Made by a program: the position numbers and the translations under genes. Of a stretch of DNA of 64,000 nt, positions 17,665-27,928 are shown one piece after another. The DNA is taken from the NCBI RefSeq assembly GCF_022605525.1, contig NZ_JAKQYJ010000001.1, positions 1,225,501-1,289,500 on the forward strand. Reading direction: 5' to 3'. Source of the DNA: Porphyrobacter sp. GA68. GTDB lineage: Bacteria > Pseudomonadota > Alphaproteobacteria > Sphingomonadales > Sphingomonadaceae. The notes below the pieces were generated by a model, which saw only the letters and a program-made list of their open reading frames with translations, searched no databases and was not told the DNA's origin. How positions within the stretch are numbered: position 1 is the stretch's first letter; every line of letters starts with the position of its first letter.

Positions 17665-17683
17665 AAGGGGAAGGGGTTAAATA

Positions 17684-18067
<384 letters not shown>

Positions 18068-18165
18068 CTACCGCACGCCCGCCTGCTGCCAGCACTATTT
18101 ACCGCTTCATGCTGCACTGCAAGATAGTCAGATAATTTGCCGGTGAAAAATGCCGGCGCGCCTGT

Positions 18166-19095
18166 TCACAGGCGCAAGCCCGTTTCTTCCGGCAGCCCGG
18201 CCATCAGGTTGAGCGACTGGATCGCCGCCCCGGCTGCGCCTTTGCCGAGGTTGTCGAGCCTGGCGACGAGACGGGCATGCCAGCCGCCTTTGTTGCCGAA
18301 CACAAACAGCTCCATGCCGTCCGTGCCCACAGCGTTTTCGGCCAGCGTCAGCTCCGCCAGATGGCTATCGGTGTGCACTCGCACCACAGGCGACCCGGCG
18401 TAGCAGTCATGCAAGGCCGAACGCAGCCGGTCGGCCGTCACCCCGCCGGGCATGGCGCCAAGGTGCAGCGGCACTTCGACGAGCATCCCGCGAAAGGCGC
18501 GCACGACAGAAGGCGCGAAGATGACGTGATGCGCAAGCGCGGCGTGCAGCTTCATTTCCGCCCGATGCTTGTGCGCCAGATCAAGGCCATAGGTGCGAAA
18601 GGCCAGTTCCGGCTCTGCCTGGAAGCGGGCGATCAACGCCTTGCCGCCGCCCGAATAGCCGCTGACCGCGTTCACCGTGTACGGCCAGTCGGCAGGCAGG
18701 AGGCCGCACCGCACCAGCGGGGCGATCAGCGCCAGAAAGCCGGTCGGATAGCAGCCCGGGTTGCTGAGCCGCCTGGCCGCCGCAACCGTGTCGCGGCCGA
18801 CCAGTTCGGGAAAGCCGTAGGTCCAACCTGGCGCCGTGCGGTGGGCGCTGGACGCGTCGATGACCCGCGTTCCTTGCGCCGGATCGATCAGCTGCACCGC
18901 TTCGCGTGCGGCATCGTCAGGCAGGCAAAGGATGGCAATATCGGCGGCGTTCAGCGCGTCGCGGCGGGCGGCAGTATCCTTGCGTTCCGCCTCGTCCAGC
19001 ACGATTAGGGTGAATTCGTAGCGCCCGGCCAGCCGCTCGGCGATCTCCAGCCCTGTCGTACCCGCAGCGCCGTCGATGAACAGGGTCAAAGCCAT
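18166..19095 (-). CDS. argC: N-acetyl-gamma-glutamyl-phosphate reductase, type 2
   Basis: NADPH-dependent step of arginine synthesis. 309 aa from ATG 19095, matching the shorter type 2 ArgC. The nucleotide-binding loop is DGAAGTTGLEI (about 9-19) and the catalytic cysteine is C115 in SNPGCYPTG. An upstream in-frame Met would add 15 residues that overlap the neighbouring gene's end region and are not expected. It lies 10 nt after the SH3 gene on the same strand. Confidence 0.94.
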   Translation of the reverse strand: MALTLFIDGAAGTTGLEIAERLAGRYEFTLIVLDEAERKDTAARRDALNAADIAILCLPDDAAREAVQLIDPAQGTRVIDASSAHRTAPGWTYGFPELVGRDTVAAARRLSNPGCYPTGFLALIAPLVRCGLLPADWPYTVNAVSGYSGGGKALIARFQAEPELAFRTYGLDLAHKHRAEMKLHAALAHHVIFAPSVVRAFRGMLVEVPLHLGAMPGGVTADRLRSALHDCYAGSPVVRVHTDSHLAELTLAENAVGTDGMELFVFGNKGGWHARLVARLDNLGKGAAGAAIQSLNLMAGLPEETGLRL

Positions 19096-19105
19096 GCGGC
19101 GCGCG

Positions 19106-19522
19106 CTACTGCGTGGAGGCAAGCTCCGCAAGCGGCACAAAGCCCGTCGGTCCGTCAGGCCCGCGGCACACCCACGCCCAACTTCCCACCTGATCCAGCA
19201 ATTCCACCTGCGACGCGCCGGGAAGGTGGGTGACAGGTTCTGCGCCGGCAGTCGGATGCAGGCGCAGAACAGCGCCGCCGGGACCGACCTCCTGTATCAG
19301 CGGCTTGACGTAGTTCTGCACGAGATACCGTGTGGCAAGCGCGATGTGCGCCAAATCGCCGCGCAGGGGCAGGGTGCCGGGCGCGGGGCGTGTCACGGGA
19401 CCCGACAGGCGCAAGGGTTCCGCCGGAACGTCATACCGCTCCGTCTCCTGTGCCTTCACCATCGTCTCGTCAATTTGCGCGCCGGTCACGGGCTGTTCCT
19501 GTCTGATCCTATAGGTCCGCAT
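19106..19522 (-). CDS. SH3-like domain protein
   Basis: 138 aa, no signal peptide or membrane segment. The C-terminal half (about 70-138) looks like a bacterial SH3-type fold (AEPVTHLPGASQVELLD, SWAWVCRGPDGPTGFVPLAEL), including the closing GFVPLAxL strand. The N-terminal half is Pro/Arg rich. It is transcribed just upstream of argC and downstream of the M17 peptidase, probably in one unit. No specific function can be assigned. Confidence 0.68.
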   Translation of the reverse strand: MRTYRIRQEQPVTGAQIDETMVKAQETERYDVPAEPLRLSGPVTRPAPGTLPLRGDLAHIALATRYLVQNYVKPLIQEVGPGGAVLRLHPTAGAEPVTHLPGASQVELLDQVGSWAWVCRGPDGPTGFVPLAELASTQ

Positions 19523-19559
19523 ATATGCCGACAGAAGTTAGCGGCAAGTTTATCTGCCC

Positions 19560-20948
19560 TCAGTTGGCGCCGTAACGGGTCCGCAACATGTGCCAGGCGG
19601 CACGCAGGCCCAGAGCCTCGCCACCCTTGGGCCGGCCGGGCTTTGCCTCCGGCTGCCAGGCGAAGGTGTCGAAATGCGCCCAGTCGACATCGTCGGCTAC
19701 AAAGCGGTCCAGAAACAGGCCCGCGACACTCGCGCCGGCAAAGGCGTTGGCGTGGGCGTTGCCGATGTCTGCGACGCTCGACTTCAGCCATTCGGCGTAG
19801 GGCTTGTGCAGCGGCAGGCGCCACACCGGATCATCATGCGCTTCGCCCGCGGCAATCAGGGCGGCCGCCGTGTCGTCGCGCCGCGCCATCAGCGCGGCGA
19901 GGTCTGGGCCCAGCGCCACGCGCGCAGCACCGGTCAGGGTGGCGAAATCCAGTATCAGGTCCGGCTCCTCTTCCGAGGCCCGGGTCAGCGCGTCGGCCAG
20001 GATCAGGCGCCCTTCGGCATCGGTGTTGCCGATCTCCACGCTCAACCCCTTGCGGCTGCGCAGGACGTCGCCGGGGCGAAAGGCATTGCCGCTGATCGCG
20101 TTTTCCACCGCCGGCAGCAGGAGGTGCAGCCGGACCGGCAGCCCGGCGCCCATGACAAGCTGCGCCAGAGCCAGCGCATGCGCAGCGCCGCCCATATCCT
20201 TCTTCATCAGCGCCATGCCCGCTGCCGGCTTGATGTCCAGCCCACCCGTGTCGAAACACACGCCCTTGCCGACGATGGCGAGAACCGGATGCTGTTCCTG
20301 TCCCCAGATCAGGTGCATCAGGCGCGGCGCATGGTGCCGGGCGGCCGCGCGGCCGACGGCATGAACCAGCGGATACTGCTGCTCCAGCTGATCGCCACGG
20401 GTCGTGGAGAGCTTCGCCCCGTGCGCCTTGGCAAGCCGTTCCGCCTCGGCTTCCAAGGCGGCCGGACCCATGTCTTCCGCCGGAGTGTTGACCAGGTCGC
20501 GCACCAGGCAGACCGCGTCGGCTTCGGCGATGGCGGCGTCGATCCGTCCCGCCTCGCTCGTAAGGAGGATGCGCGGACCTTCTTGCCCCTTCTGCTGCTT
20601 GTACCGGTCGAACCGGTACTGCGCCGTCTGCCAGCCGTGCATCGCCGCTCCCGGCTCTCCGCTGGCAAGCCGGTAAGTGCCTGCCGGCAGCGTCTGGGCC
20701 AGTTTAGCTAGGCACCAGCTCGACAGGCTCTGCGGGTCGGCAACGCCGCCAACCGCCAGCCATCCATCCGCGTCAGGCACGATCGCGGTCTGGTATCCCT
20801 TGCCCTCGAACCGCTGCGCTTCCACCGCAATGCGCTGGCCTGCCGACAGCTTTCTGACCCAGTCGGAAAAGGTTTTCGCATTGACCAGATGGATCGCAAT
20901 CGCGGCTTGCCCGCGATCGGGCTGGATGAGCGGTTCGGTTGCGGTCAT
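19560..20948 (-). CDS. Leucyl aminopeptidase family protein (M17)
   Basis: Cytoplasmic di-metal aminopeptidase of family M17. 462 aa. Metal and catalytic residues are visible: the Lys/Asp region GKGVCFDTGGLDIKP, the KKDMGGAA segment and the signature NTDAEGRLILADAL. The N-terminal domain (about 1-160) is divergent, closer to PepB-like than PepA proteins. The stop is 37 bp before the SH3 gene. It is divergent from the DUF3298 lipoprotein across 29 bp. Confidence 0.92.
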   Translation of the reverse strand: MTATEPLIQPDRGQAAIAIHLVNAKTFSDWVRKLSAGQRIAVEAQRFEGKGYQTAIVPDADGWLAVGGVADPQSLSSWCLAKLAQTLPAGTYRLASGEPGAAMHGWQTAQYRFDRYKQQKGQEGPRILLTSEAGRIDAAIAEADAVCLVRDLVNTPAEDMGPAALEAEAERLAKAHGAKLSTTRGDQLEQQYPLVHAVGRAAARHHAPRLMHLIWGQEQHPVLAIVGKGVCFDTGGLDIKPAAGMALMKKDMGGAAHALALAQLVMGAGLPVRLHLLLPAVENAISGNAFRPGDVLRSRKGLSVEIGNTDAEGRLILADALTRASEEEPDLILDFATLTGAARVALGPDLAALMARRDDTAAALIAAGEAHDDPVWRLPLHKPYAEWLKSSVADIGNAHANAFAGASVAGLFLDRFVADDVDWAHFDTFAWQPEAKPGRPKGGEALGLRAAWHMLRTRYGAN

Positions 20949-20977
20949 AAGGGGTTCCCGTCAGAAGGAGCAAGGCG

Positions 20978-21790
20978 ATGCGCCGGACGCTGTTAATCAT
21001 CCTGCCGCTGCTGGCAACAGGCGGTTGTTCGCAGACCGATCTCGCGGAAGAGGGCCGATCCGCGCGCACCGCCGCCGCGACTGTATCGGCCCACGCAGGA
21101 CAAGCCGGCAGCGTCATGGCGCGCAGCAACGGGGCGAAGGCGGTGGCCCAAGCTGACGGCGTGTTGGAATACAAATTTTCCTACCCCGCCACAGTCGGCA
21201 GCATCCCGCAACTCGCGCAGCAGATAGACGCCCGTGCGGAGGAGGCACGCAGCGCGGCGCGCAGCGCGGCGGAAGCGGACCGGGCAACCGCAGAAACGGA
21301 TGATTACCCTTTCCGGCCTCACTACCTGTCACTGGAATGGACCGTGGTGGCGGACTTGCCGGAGTGGCTCAGTCTCAGCAACGCCATTGCCACCTATACC
21401 GGCGGCGCACACGGAATGTCGGGCGTCGAATCGCTGGTCTGGGACAAGCGGAACGGGCGCGCGCTGGACCCTGTGGCGATGTTCACTTCTCCCGAGGCTC
21501 TCGATCAGGCAGTGCGCGCCCGGTACTGCCGCGCGCTCGACGTCCAGCGCCGCGAGAAGCGGGAAGGAGACCGGCTGGGAGGCGAGTTCGAAGAATGCCC
21601 GGCAGTCACCGCTCTTACTGTGCTGCCCGGATCGAGCAACGGGAGGACCTTCGACCGGCTGACGCTGTACGCTGGGCCATACGTCGCCGGCCCCTATGCC
21701 GAAGGGAGCTATGAAATCGCCGTGCCGGTGGATGCTGCCGTTGTGGCGGCGGTAAAGCCGCAGTACCGTTCCGCCTTCTCGGGGCAGTAG
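20978..21790 (+). CDS. Lipoprotein with DUF3298/RsiV-like domain
   Basis: 270 aa. Lipobox TGGC with Cys at residue 17. The C-terminal half carries the DUF3298-type region with YTGGAHGM and a following SLVWDKRNGRALDP strand, as in RsiV-like proteins. In RsiV this fold binds lysozyme; here no such role is shown. AGAAGGAG lies 8 nt upstream of ATG. It is followed by map after 31 bp. Confidence 0.8.
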   Translation: MRRTLLIILPLLATGGCSQTDLAEEGRSARTAAATVSAHAGQAGSVMARSNGAKAVAQADGVLEYKFSYPATVGSIPQLAQQIDARAEEARSAARSAAEADRATAETDDYPFRPHYLSLEWTVVADLPEWLSLSNAIATYTGGAHGMSGVESLVWDKRNGRALDPVAMFTSPEALDQAVRARYCRALDVQRREKREGDRLGGEFEECPAVTALTVLPGSSNGRTFDRLTLYAGPYVAGPYAEGSYEIAVPVDAAVVAAVKPQYRSAFSGQ

Positions 21791-21821
21791 CACCCTCGCA
21801 ATTGCGCGCTATCCTCGCTAC

Positions 21822-22658
21822 ATGGCGGGCATGACACAGTATCAGGTAATCGAAGCTGGCGAGACCGGTTATCGCGACGGCACCATCAAGTTGCATGGTC
21901 CCGAGGGCTTTGAGGGTATGCGGCGTGCCGGGCAACTGGCGGCGGAAATCCTCGATGCAGTGACTGACATGGTGAAGCCCGGTGTCACGACCGCCGCTAT
22001 CGACGACCGTGTGCGCGAGATGACGCTGGATGCGGGCGGAACGCCTGCAACGCTTGGCTATCGCGGTTATACCCATTCCTCCTGCATCTCGATCAATCAC
22101 GTCGTGTGTCACGGCATCCCGTCGGACAAGGTGCTGAAGGAAGGGGATATCGTGAACATCGACGTCACGCCCATCCTGGACGGCTGGCACGGCGACAGCA
22201 GCCGGATGTATCTGGTTGGAGACGTGCCGCTGAAAGCGCGGCGGCTGGTGGACGTCACATATGAATGCCTGATGCTGGGTATTGAGCAAGCGCGGCCGGG
22301 CAACCGGCTGGGCGACATCGGTGCTGCGATTCAGCAGCATGCCGAGCGGCACCGCTACGGCGTGGTGCGCGACTTCTGCGGACATGGCCTGGGCCGGTTG
22401 TTCCATGACGCTCCCGAGGTGATCCATGCCGCCAAGGCCGGTACGGGGCCGGAACTCAAACCGGGCATGTTCTTCACCATCGAACCGATGATCAATCTGG
22501 GTCGCGCGCATGTGAAGCTCTTGGCCGACGGCTGGACGGCGGTCACTCGGGACAAGTCGCTTTCCGCGCAATTCGAGCACTCGATCGGCATTACCGACGA
22601 CGGTTGCGAGATCTTCACCCTCAGCCCCCGGGGCTACACCGCGCCGCCGTACAGCTGA
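21822..22658 (+). CDS. map: Methionine aminopeptidase type I
   Basis: Removes the initiator methionine from nascent proteins. 278 aa. Metal ligands are recognisable in VNIDVTPILDGWHGD (two Asp), GHGLGRLFH (His), FTIEPM (Glu) and FEHSI (Glu), with the substrate His in NHVVCHG. Two candidate starts, ATG 21822 and ATG 21831, differ by three residues; neither has a strong SD. It converges on ccmB with a gap of only 4 bp. Confidence 0.95.
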   Translation: MAGMTQYQVIEAGETGYRDGTIKLHGPEGFEGMRRAGQLAAEILDAVTDMVKPGVTTAAIDDRVREMTLDAGGTPATLGYRGYTHSSCISINHVVCHGIPSDKVLKEGDIVNIDVTPILDGWHGDSSRMYLVGDVPLKARRLVDVTYECLMLGIEQARPGNRLGDIGAAIQQHAERHRYGVVRDFCGHGLGRLFHDAPEVIHAAKAGTGPELKPGMFFTIEPMINLGRAHVKLLADGWTAVTRDKSLSAQFEHSIGITDDGCEIFTLSPRGYTAPPYS

Positions 22659-22662
22659 TCGA

Positions 22663-23322
22663 TCAGCCTTCGCGCGCTGCGCGAACGGCGGCACCTCCAG
22701 CAAAGGGAGCCAGGGCAAACAGCGCGAGGCTGACGGCTCCTGTCAGCCAAATTGCGGCCGGTTCCAACCGGACCAGACTGCCCGCGCCGAAGATCACCAG
22801 CGGCACGGCGAGCGGCATGAACAGCAGGCCGCCCAGCGCCGGACCGCTGCGCACACCGGCGATCAAGGCGGCGATCATCACTCCCAGAGCGGCAAGACCC
22901 GGCGTGCCCGCCAGAAGTCCGAGCAGCAGATAGGTGAGCTGCGCCTGCTCCAGCCCGAACAGCGCCGCAGCAACCAGGGTGGCAAGCAGCAGCAGCGGCG
23001 CGAAGCTCAGCCAGTGGGCGACGATCCGGACGGTCAGAACGCTCTCTTCCGCGATCCCCCGCAATGCAAACTGGTCGAAGGTGCCATCGGTCAGATCGGG
23101 CAGGACCAGACGGTCGAGCGGCAGGAACGCTGCCAGCAACGCGGCGATCCACACCACGCCGCCACCGGTCCGGGCCAGCAGTGCTGCGTCCGGTCCAACG
23201 GCAAAGGGATAGAGCACAACGACGGCCAGAAAGAACAGCAGCGGGAGCGCGCTGGCGCCGTTGCCGCCGCCCGGCGCAAACTGCGCCAGATCGCGGCGCA
23301 GCAGCAACAGCGCCGTACCCAT
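22663..23322 (-). CDS. ccmB: Heme exporter membrane subunit CcmB
   Basis: Membrane component of the CcmABCD complex for cytochrome c maturation. 219 aa with six predicted transmembrane helices. The N-terminal LLRRDLAQF and the motif LPDLTDGTFDQFAL (about 74-87) are characteristic. It overlaps the end of ccmA by 1 nt (TGATG-type junction). The rest of the ccm genes are not in this window. Confidence 0.92.
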   Translation of the reverse strand: MGTALLLLRRDLAQFAPGGGNGASALPLLFFLAVVVLYPFAVGPDAALLARTGGGVVWIAALLAAFLPLDRLVLPDLTDGTFDQFALRGIAEESVLTVRIVAHWLSFAPLLLLATLVAAALFGLEQAQLTYLLLGLLAGTPGLAALGVMIAALIAGVRSGPALGGLLFMPLAVPLVIFGAGSLVRLEPAAIWLTGAVSLALFALAPFAGGAAVRAAREG

Positions 23323-23906
23323 CAGGCGGCGAACCGCGTCAGGTCGCAGCGCTGCACACCCGGCAGATCGAGCGGCCGATGCGAAGTGATGACGCAGACC
23401 CCGCCCGCGGCACGGTGCCCGGTCACGAGCTGAGCAACGACGCCAATCCCGCCATCGTCCAGCCCGTTCAGTGGCTCGTCAAGCAACCAGATTGCCGCAT
23501 TCTGCGACAACAGCCTCGCCAAGGCAGCACGCTTGCGCTGGCCGGTGGAAAGATAGCGCACGGGGATGTGGCGAAGATGGTCGAGGTCGAGGGTTGCAAG
23601 CACGGGTGTCGGGCGTCCCGGGACCTCATCGAGCCGCTTCCAGAAGTTCAGCGCCTGTTCCAGCGTACGGTTTTCCGCCAGCGCGGCGCGTTCATCAATG
23701 AGGCCGAGACTGCCGGTCCGTTCCACCACCCCGGCCTCTGCGTGCAGCAGGCCGGCCATGATGCGCAGCAGGCTGGACTTGCCGCAGCCGTTGGGCCCGG
23801 TGACGTGCAGCGCGTCGCCTGCCCGCAGATCGGCGGAAAAGCCGCGAAACAGCAGCCGGTCACCGCGCCGGCAGGCAATCTCGCGGGCAGCCAGATGCGC
23901 TTGCAT
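23322..23906 (-). CDS. ccmA: Heme exporter ATP-binding subunit CcmA
   Basis: ABC ATPase that releases holo-CcmE during cytochrome c assembly. 194 aa from ATG 23906. Walker [10 protein letters not shown] (about 36-44), signature [14 protein letters not shown] (about 128-141) and Walker [12 protein letters not shown]. Longer in-frame starts would run into the divergent pterin dehydratase gene and lack similarity, so 23906 is preferred. Cotranscribed with ccmB. Confidence 0.92.
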   Translation of the reverse strand: MQAHLAAREIACRRGDRLLFRGFSADLRAGDALHVTGPNGCGKSSLLRIMAGLLHAEAGVVERTGSLGLIDERAALAENRTLEQALNFWKRLDEVPGRPTPVLATLDLDHLRHIPVRYLSTGQRKRAALARLLSQNAAIWLLDEPLNGLDDGGIGVVAQLVTGHRAAGGVCVITSHRPLDLPGVQRCDLTRFAA

Positions 23907-23961
23907 GGAAAGCGGCGATAGGCGATGGATCGGCGGGCGACAAGCAGAGGGGGTGAACGCC

Positions 23962-24252
23962 ATGACAGTTGCCAGATTGACTGAGAACGAGCGGACCACC
24001 TGGCTGAGCGTGCTGGACGGCTGGGTCTTGGCAAGGGATGGCGAGGCGATCGCCCGGCAATTCCAGTTCGCTGACTTTTCCGAGGCATTCTGCTTCATGA
24101 CCCGCATCGCTCTGCTGGCAGAAAAGCATGACCATCACCCCGAATGGAGCAATGTCTATAACCGGGTCGATGTCACCCTGACCACGCACGACGCGGGCGG
24201 ACTGTCGCATCGTGACGTGGAGATGGCGGAGGCGATCAACAAGCTGCTTTGA
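23962..24252 (+). CDS. phhB: 4a-hydroxytetrahydrobiopterin dehydratase
   Basis: Pterin-4a-carbinolamine dehydratase, 96 aa. It recycles the cofactor of phenylalanine hydroxylase, or acts as a folate-related pterin dehydratase. The signature EKHDHHPEW with catalytic histidines and the [11 protein letters not shown] segment are present. ATG 23962 has AGAGGGGGTG upstream and gives exactly the family length. No phhA is nearby. It is divergent from ccmA across 55 bp. Confidence 0.92.
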   Translation: MTVARLTENERTTWLSVLDGWVLARDGEAIARQFQFADFSEAFCFMTRIALLAEKHDHHPEWSNVYNRVDVTLTTHDAGGLSHRDVEMAEAINKLL

Positions 24253-24262
24253 GCCTGCGTCC

Positions 24263-25069
24263 CTAATTGCCCATCGCGCGGGCTGACTTGGCTGCTTCCC
24301 GCCGCAAGCGGCCTGGCATCCAGCGGGCGCCGAACGCCAGCCGGCGCGCGGTTGCGCCGACCAGCGTGTGCAGCCGCTCCCCATGAACAGCGTCCCACGC
24401 GGCCTTGGCCACCTCTGTTACGGGCGTGATTTCAAGCCCGGCGGCGCGTACGCGGTCGCGGATGGCCTCGTTGCTGCGCTGGTTGGGCGCGTGAGCGAGG
24501 AGCGGGGTGTCGATAAAGGCCGGCATCAGCGATCGCACCTTGATTCCGAATTCGGCCCATTCGCCATCGAGGCTCTCGGTCAGGGCGCGAACGCCAAACT
24601 TCGTGGCGGAATATACGGACGCCCCACTGGTGCCGTAGATCCCTGCGGCGCTGGCGGTGTTGAGCAGGCAGGAACAGGGGGCGCTGGCGCGCAGGAAGGG
24701 GAGGGCGGCCTGCGCGCCGAAGATAGCGCCCTTGAGGTTGACGTCGAGGCAGCGTTCTATCTCGGCGACGCTGTTGTCTTCTAGGGCGCCGCCTAACGGC
24801 ACCCCAGCATTGTTGGCCATCACATCAAGCCGGCCGCCCGACGCGTTCGTGAAGTCTGCCAGCGCGTCGTCCCAGGACGCGCGGTCCCGCACATCGAGCC
24901 CGTGTGTCGAGACGCTGCCATCCGGCAGAACCGACCTCGTCTGCGCCAAAGTGGCCGTGTCGATGTCCGCCAGGCCGACGAACCAGCCACGCTCGGCGAA
25001 CAGTTCCCCGATGGCGCGCCCGATGCCGGACGCGCCGCCTGTGATGAAGATCGCCTTGCGCGCGGTCAC
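24263..25069 (-). CDS. Short-chain dehydrogenase/reductase
   Basis: 268 aa SDR oxidoreductase. Cofactor loop GGASGIGRA (about 10-18), NNAG motif near residue 87 and active-site YxxxK in YSATK near 152. The start is GTG 25069, 1 nt after the stop of the S9 peptidase, implying translational coupling. C-terminal VGATARRLAFGARWMP resembles SDRs of lipid or alcohol metabolism, but the substrate cannot be stated. Confidence 0.88.
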   Translation of the reverse strand: MTARKAIFITGGASGIGRAIGELFAERGWFVGLADIDTATLAQTRSVLPDGSVSTHGLDVRDRASWDDALADFTNASGGRLDVMANNAGVPLGGALEDNSVAEIERCLDVNLKGAIFGAQAALPFLRASAPCSCLLNTASAAGIYGTSGASVYSATKFGVRALTESLDGEWAEFGIKVRSLMPAFIDTPLLAHAPNQRSNEAIRDRVRAAGLEITPVTEVAKAAWDAVHGERLHTLVGATARRLAFGARWMPGRLRREAAKSARAMGN

Positions 25070-25070
25070 G

Positions 25071-27155
25071 TCAGCCGCCGAGCGCTTCGCGCAGGCCGCG
25101 CACGTATTCGGCCCCTTCGACGATCTGCGCGGTGGACGGCTGCAGCGCGTCACCAATGGGTTCCGACCGGCCGCCAAGGCAGGTACCAAGGAAGTTTTCG
25201 GTGATGGCGTTGAAGGCGATGTTGTTAGCGGGTTTCGCGAAACCGTGCCCTTCGTCCGGATACAGGACGTAGGTGACCGGAATGTTCTTGGCCCGCATCG
25301 CCTCGACGATCTGGTCGCTTTCCGCCTGCGCCACGCGCGGATCGTTCGCGCCTTGTCCGATCAGCAGCGGCCGCACGATCCGGTCCGCCTTGTACAGCGG
25401 TGATGCTTCCTTCAGCAGCGCCAGACCTTCGGGCGTGTTGGGGTTGCCCATGCGGTTATGGAACTGCGACACGATCGGCACCCAGTAGGGCGGGATGGTC
25501 TTCAGCAGCGTTTCCAGATTGGACGGCCCGACTATGCTGACCCCGCAGGCGAACGTGTCCGGCGTGGAGGTCAGTCCGACCAGCGTGGCGTAGCCGCCGT
25601 AAGAGCCGCCCATGATGGCGACCTTGTCCTTGTCCGCTACACCCTCTGCCACGGCCCAGTTCACCGCGTCGATGAGGTCGTCGTGCATCTTCTTGGACCA
25701 CTGAAGATTGCCGGCGTTGATGAAGTCCTTGCCGAAGCCGGTGGAGCCGCGGAAGTTGACCGACAGCACGGCATAGCCGCGATTGGCCAGCCACTGATGC
25801 TCGGAATCGAACCCGTAAGTGTCGCGCGCCCATGGTCCGCCGTGGACCACCAGCACCATCGGCACCGGTCGGTCCGGCCTGCCGTCGCCGTTCGGGTCGC
25901 TGCCCGCTGGCAGAGTGAGATACGAAGGAAGCGTCAGTCCATCCCGCGCCTTCAGTTCAAGCGGGTGCATCGGTTGCAAGGGCGCGCCTGCCAGTTCAGG
26001 CCGGGCGGTATAGAATTCGGTCAGCGTTCCAGCCGTGCGGTCATACAGATACGCTTTCAGCGGGCCGGTAACGGGATCGTTCCAGACGATCCACTTCGCG
26101 TCGTCATTGGTGCGCGACTGCACCCCGAACTCGCCTTCGAGACGCGAACGCAGGAAGTCCAGGGAGGCGCCCACCTCCGGATCGATCGCGGTCCATTCGG
26201 GCTTGAGATAGTTGAAGGAATAGGCTTCGATCTCTCCCGTCCGGGGATCGGACAGCGCGCCGCTGATATCCGCCTTGTCATTTTCCGCGATGATGCGCTT
26301 TTGCCCCGTGGCGACATCCTGCGCGATGAGGGCGGCGGTGTTCCGGCCGCGGCTGTCGATCCAGTACATTGTCCTGCCATCGGTGGTAAAACCGGCGGGG
26401 CTGGTGGTCAGCGCATCGTCCAGTGTGGTGCTTTCGGTCGGCGTGTCCGCAATCTTCCCGTTTTCGATGGCAAAGAAATCCTGCCCTCCGGCAGCGTTGG
26501 GCCGGAGCGCCATGCGCAGCTTCAGATTGTCGTCTGCCAGAAAGCCGGCGTAGCTGTCATTCTGCTGCACCAGGGTCAGCTCACCCGTATTGAGGTCGAG
26601 CAGATGGACGTCATGATACTGCGGATCGCGGTTGTTGATGCCGACGAGGATCTTGTCGCGGATTGTTTCGGACGTGCCTACGATCTGCACCCGCGTCTTT
26701 TCAAAAGGAGTAAGGGTCCGTTCCGCGCCGCTGGCGATGTCGATTGAATAAAGCAGGAAGTTTTCGTCCCCGCCCTTATCCTGCACATACAGTACGCTGC
26801 GGGCATCCGGCGCCCAGAAATGCTGGCGGATAGGGCGGTCGGTCGAGGCGGTGATCGCCTTGGCCGCATCAGGGTTGCCAGCCGGCGCGACCCAGATGTT
26901 CATCACGCCGTCCTTTGGCGCGAGCCAGCTCAGCCACTGCCCATCCGGACTAATCTGTCCGCCGGACCGGGTCGGATTGCCGAACAGGGTAGCACGCGGG
27001 ATCAGAGGCACGGAAGCAGCCGGGCGGGCGGCAGGAGCGGACTGGGAAGCGGTCATTGATTCTCCATTTGCGGAAACGGCGGCGCTCCCGGCGAGCAGCG
27101 CCAAAGCGGCGGCTCCGGCAACCAGGTGCCTGGCGTGGCTGTTAAAGATTTTCAT
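25071..27155 (-). CDS. S9 family prolyl oligopeptidase-type peptidase
   Basis: 694 aa secreted serine peptidase. The signal peptide is about 1-29 (AAALALLAGSAAVSA). A beta-propeller region with WD-like repeats (about 50-420) precedes an alpha/beta hydrolase domain. The nucleophile Ser lies in GGSYGG near residue 516, the Asp in GANDPRV and the His in DEGHGFAKP. ATG 27155 is chosen because it starts the signal peptide; the upstream frame is unrelated. Likely a periplasmic acylaminoacyl- or dipeptidyl-type peptidase. Confidence 0.92.
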   Translation of the reverse strand: MKIFNSHARHLVAGAAALALLAGSAAVSANGESMTASQSAPAARPAASVPLIPRATLFGNPTRSGGQISPDGQWLSWLAPKDGVMNIWVAPAGNPDAAKAITASTDRPIRQHFWAPDARSVLYVQDKGGDENFLLYSIDIASGAERTLTPFEKTRVQIVGTSETIRDKILVGINNRDPQYHDVHLLDLNTGELTLVQQNDSYAGFLADDNLKLRMALRPNAAGGQDFFAIENGKIADTPTESTTLDDALTTSPAGFTTDGRTMYWIDSRGRNTAALIAQDVATGQKRIIAENDKADISGALSDPRTGEIEAYSFNYLKPEWTAIDPEVGASLDFLRSRLEGEFGVQSRTNDDAKWIVWNDPVTGPLKAYLYDRTAGTLTEFYTARPELAGAPLQPMHPLELKARDGLTLPSYLTLPAGSDPNGDGRPDRPVPMVLVVHGGPWARDTYGFDSEHQWLANRGYAVLSVNFRGSTGFGKDFINAGNLQWSKKMHDDLIDAVNWAVAEGVADKDKVAIMGGSYGGYATLVGLTSTPDTFACGVSIVGPSNLETLLKTIPPYWVPIVSQFHNRMGNPNTPEGLALLKEASPLYKADRIVRPLLIGQGANDPRVAQAESDQIVEAMRAKNIPVTYVLYPDEGHGFAKPANNIAFNAITENFLGTCLGGRSEPIGDALQPSTAQIVEGAEYVRGLREALGG

Positions 27156-27225
27156 GGCGTTGCTCTCCCTCGTGTTGGCGCCCGGTCTATCTCCGCCGCC
27201 GGCCGGTCGCAAGCGCCATCGCTCG

Positions 27226-27837
27226 TCACAGCGCCGGGTTGGCGTAAGCGTGCCACGTGAACAGGGCGAGGGCCGAGCGGTGCGGGCGCCAGCCCTCTCC
27301 AAGTGCGCGGACCTCACGCTCGGTTGGACGGGCGGGCAACGAAAGCATCCGGCCAAGCCCCTCCTGGACCGCCAGATCGCCTGCCGGCCAGATGTCCGGC
27401 CGCCCTTCGGCGAACATCAGGTAGATTTCTGCCGACCAGCGGCCAATTCCCTGCACCCGGGTCAACACGGCGATGGCGGTTTCGTCGTCCGCCGGCAGGG
27501 CGCCGAGGTCGAGCGATCCGGCCGCCACCAGTTCCGCCAGTGATCGGGCATAACGGATTTTCTGGCGCGACAACCCGCAGGCTCGCAGATCTTCCTCCGG
27601 CAGGTCGAGCAGGACGGCTGGCTGTGGTGGAGCGCCGATCCGCGCCTCCACCCGGTTCCAGATCGCCGCCGCCGCCGCTACGCTGACCTGCTGACCGACG
27701 ATGGTGCGCAGGAGGGTGGCAAATCCACGCGGCCGGATGCGCGGCGCAGGATAGCCGATCCGCGCGAGTTCGCGCGCCAGCACCGGATCCTGCGCGGCCA
27801 GGCTGTCCAACCCCCGGCGGATTGCCGCTTCATCCAT
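27226..27837 (-). CDS. alkA: DNA-3-methyladenine glycosylase II (HhH-GPD)
   Basis: Base-excision repair glycosylase that removes alkylated purines. 203 aa helix-hairpin-helix GPD protein. The HhH motif is LTRVQGIGRWSAEIY (about 121-135) and the catalytic Asp lies in WPAGDLAVQ near 150. It lacks the extra N-terminal domain of E. coli AlkA, like other short alphaproteobacterial forms. Divergent from the ferredoxin gene across 91 bp. Confidence 0.9.
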   Translation of the reverse strand: MDEAAIRRGLDSLAAQDPVLARELARIGYPAPRIRPRGFATLLRTIVGQQVSVAAAAAIWNRVEARIGAPPQPAVLLDLPEEDLRACGLSRQKIRYARSLAELVAAGSLDLGALPADDETAIAVLTRVQGIGRWSAEIYLMFAEGRPDIWPAGDLAVQEGLGRMLSLPARPTEREVRALGEGWRPHRSALALFTWHAYANPAL

Positions 27838-27928
27838 TTCTGAGAAACTCGCCCGCTTGCCAAAGAAGCGCCCGGGTTATAGCAGCCGGGCAGCTTCGTC
27901 ATCAGTCTGAGAAGAAAGCCGCTCCAGT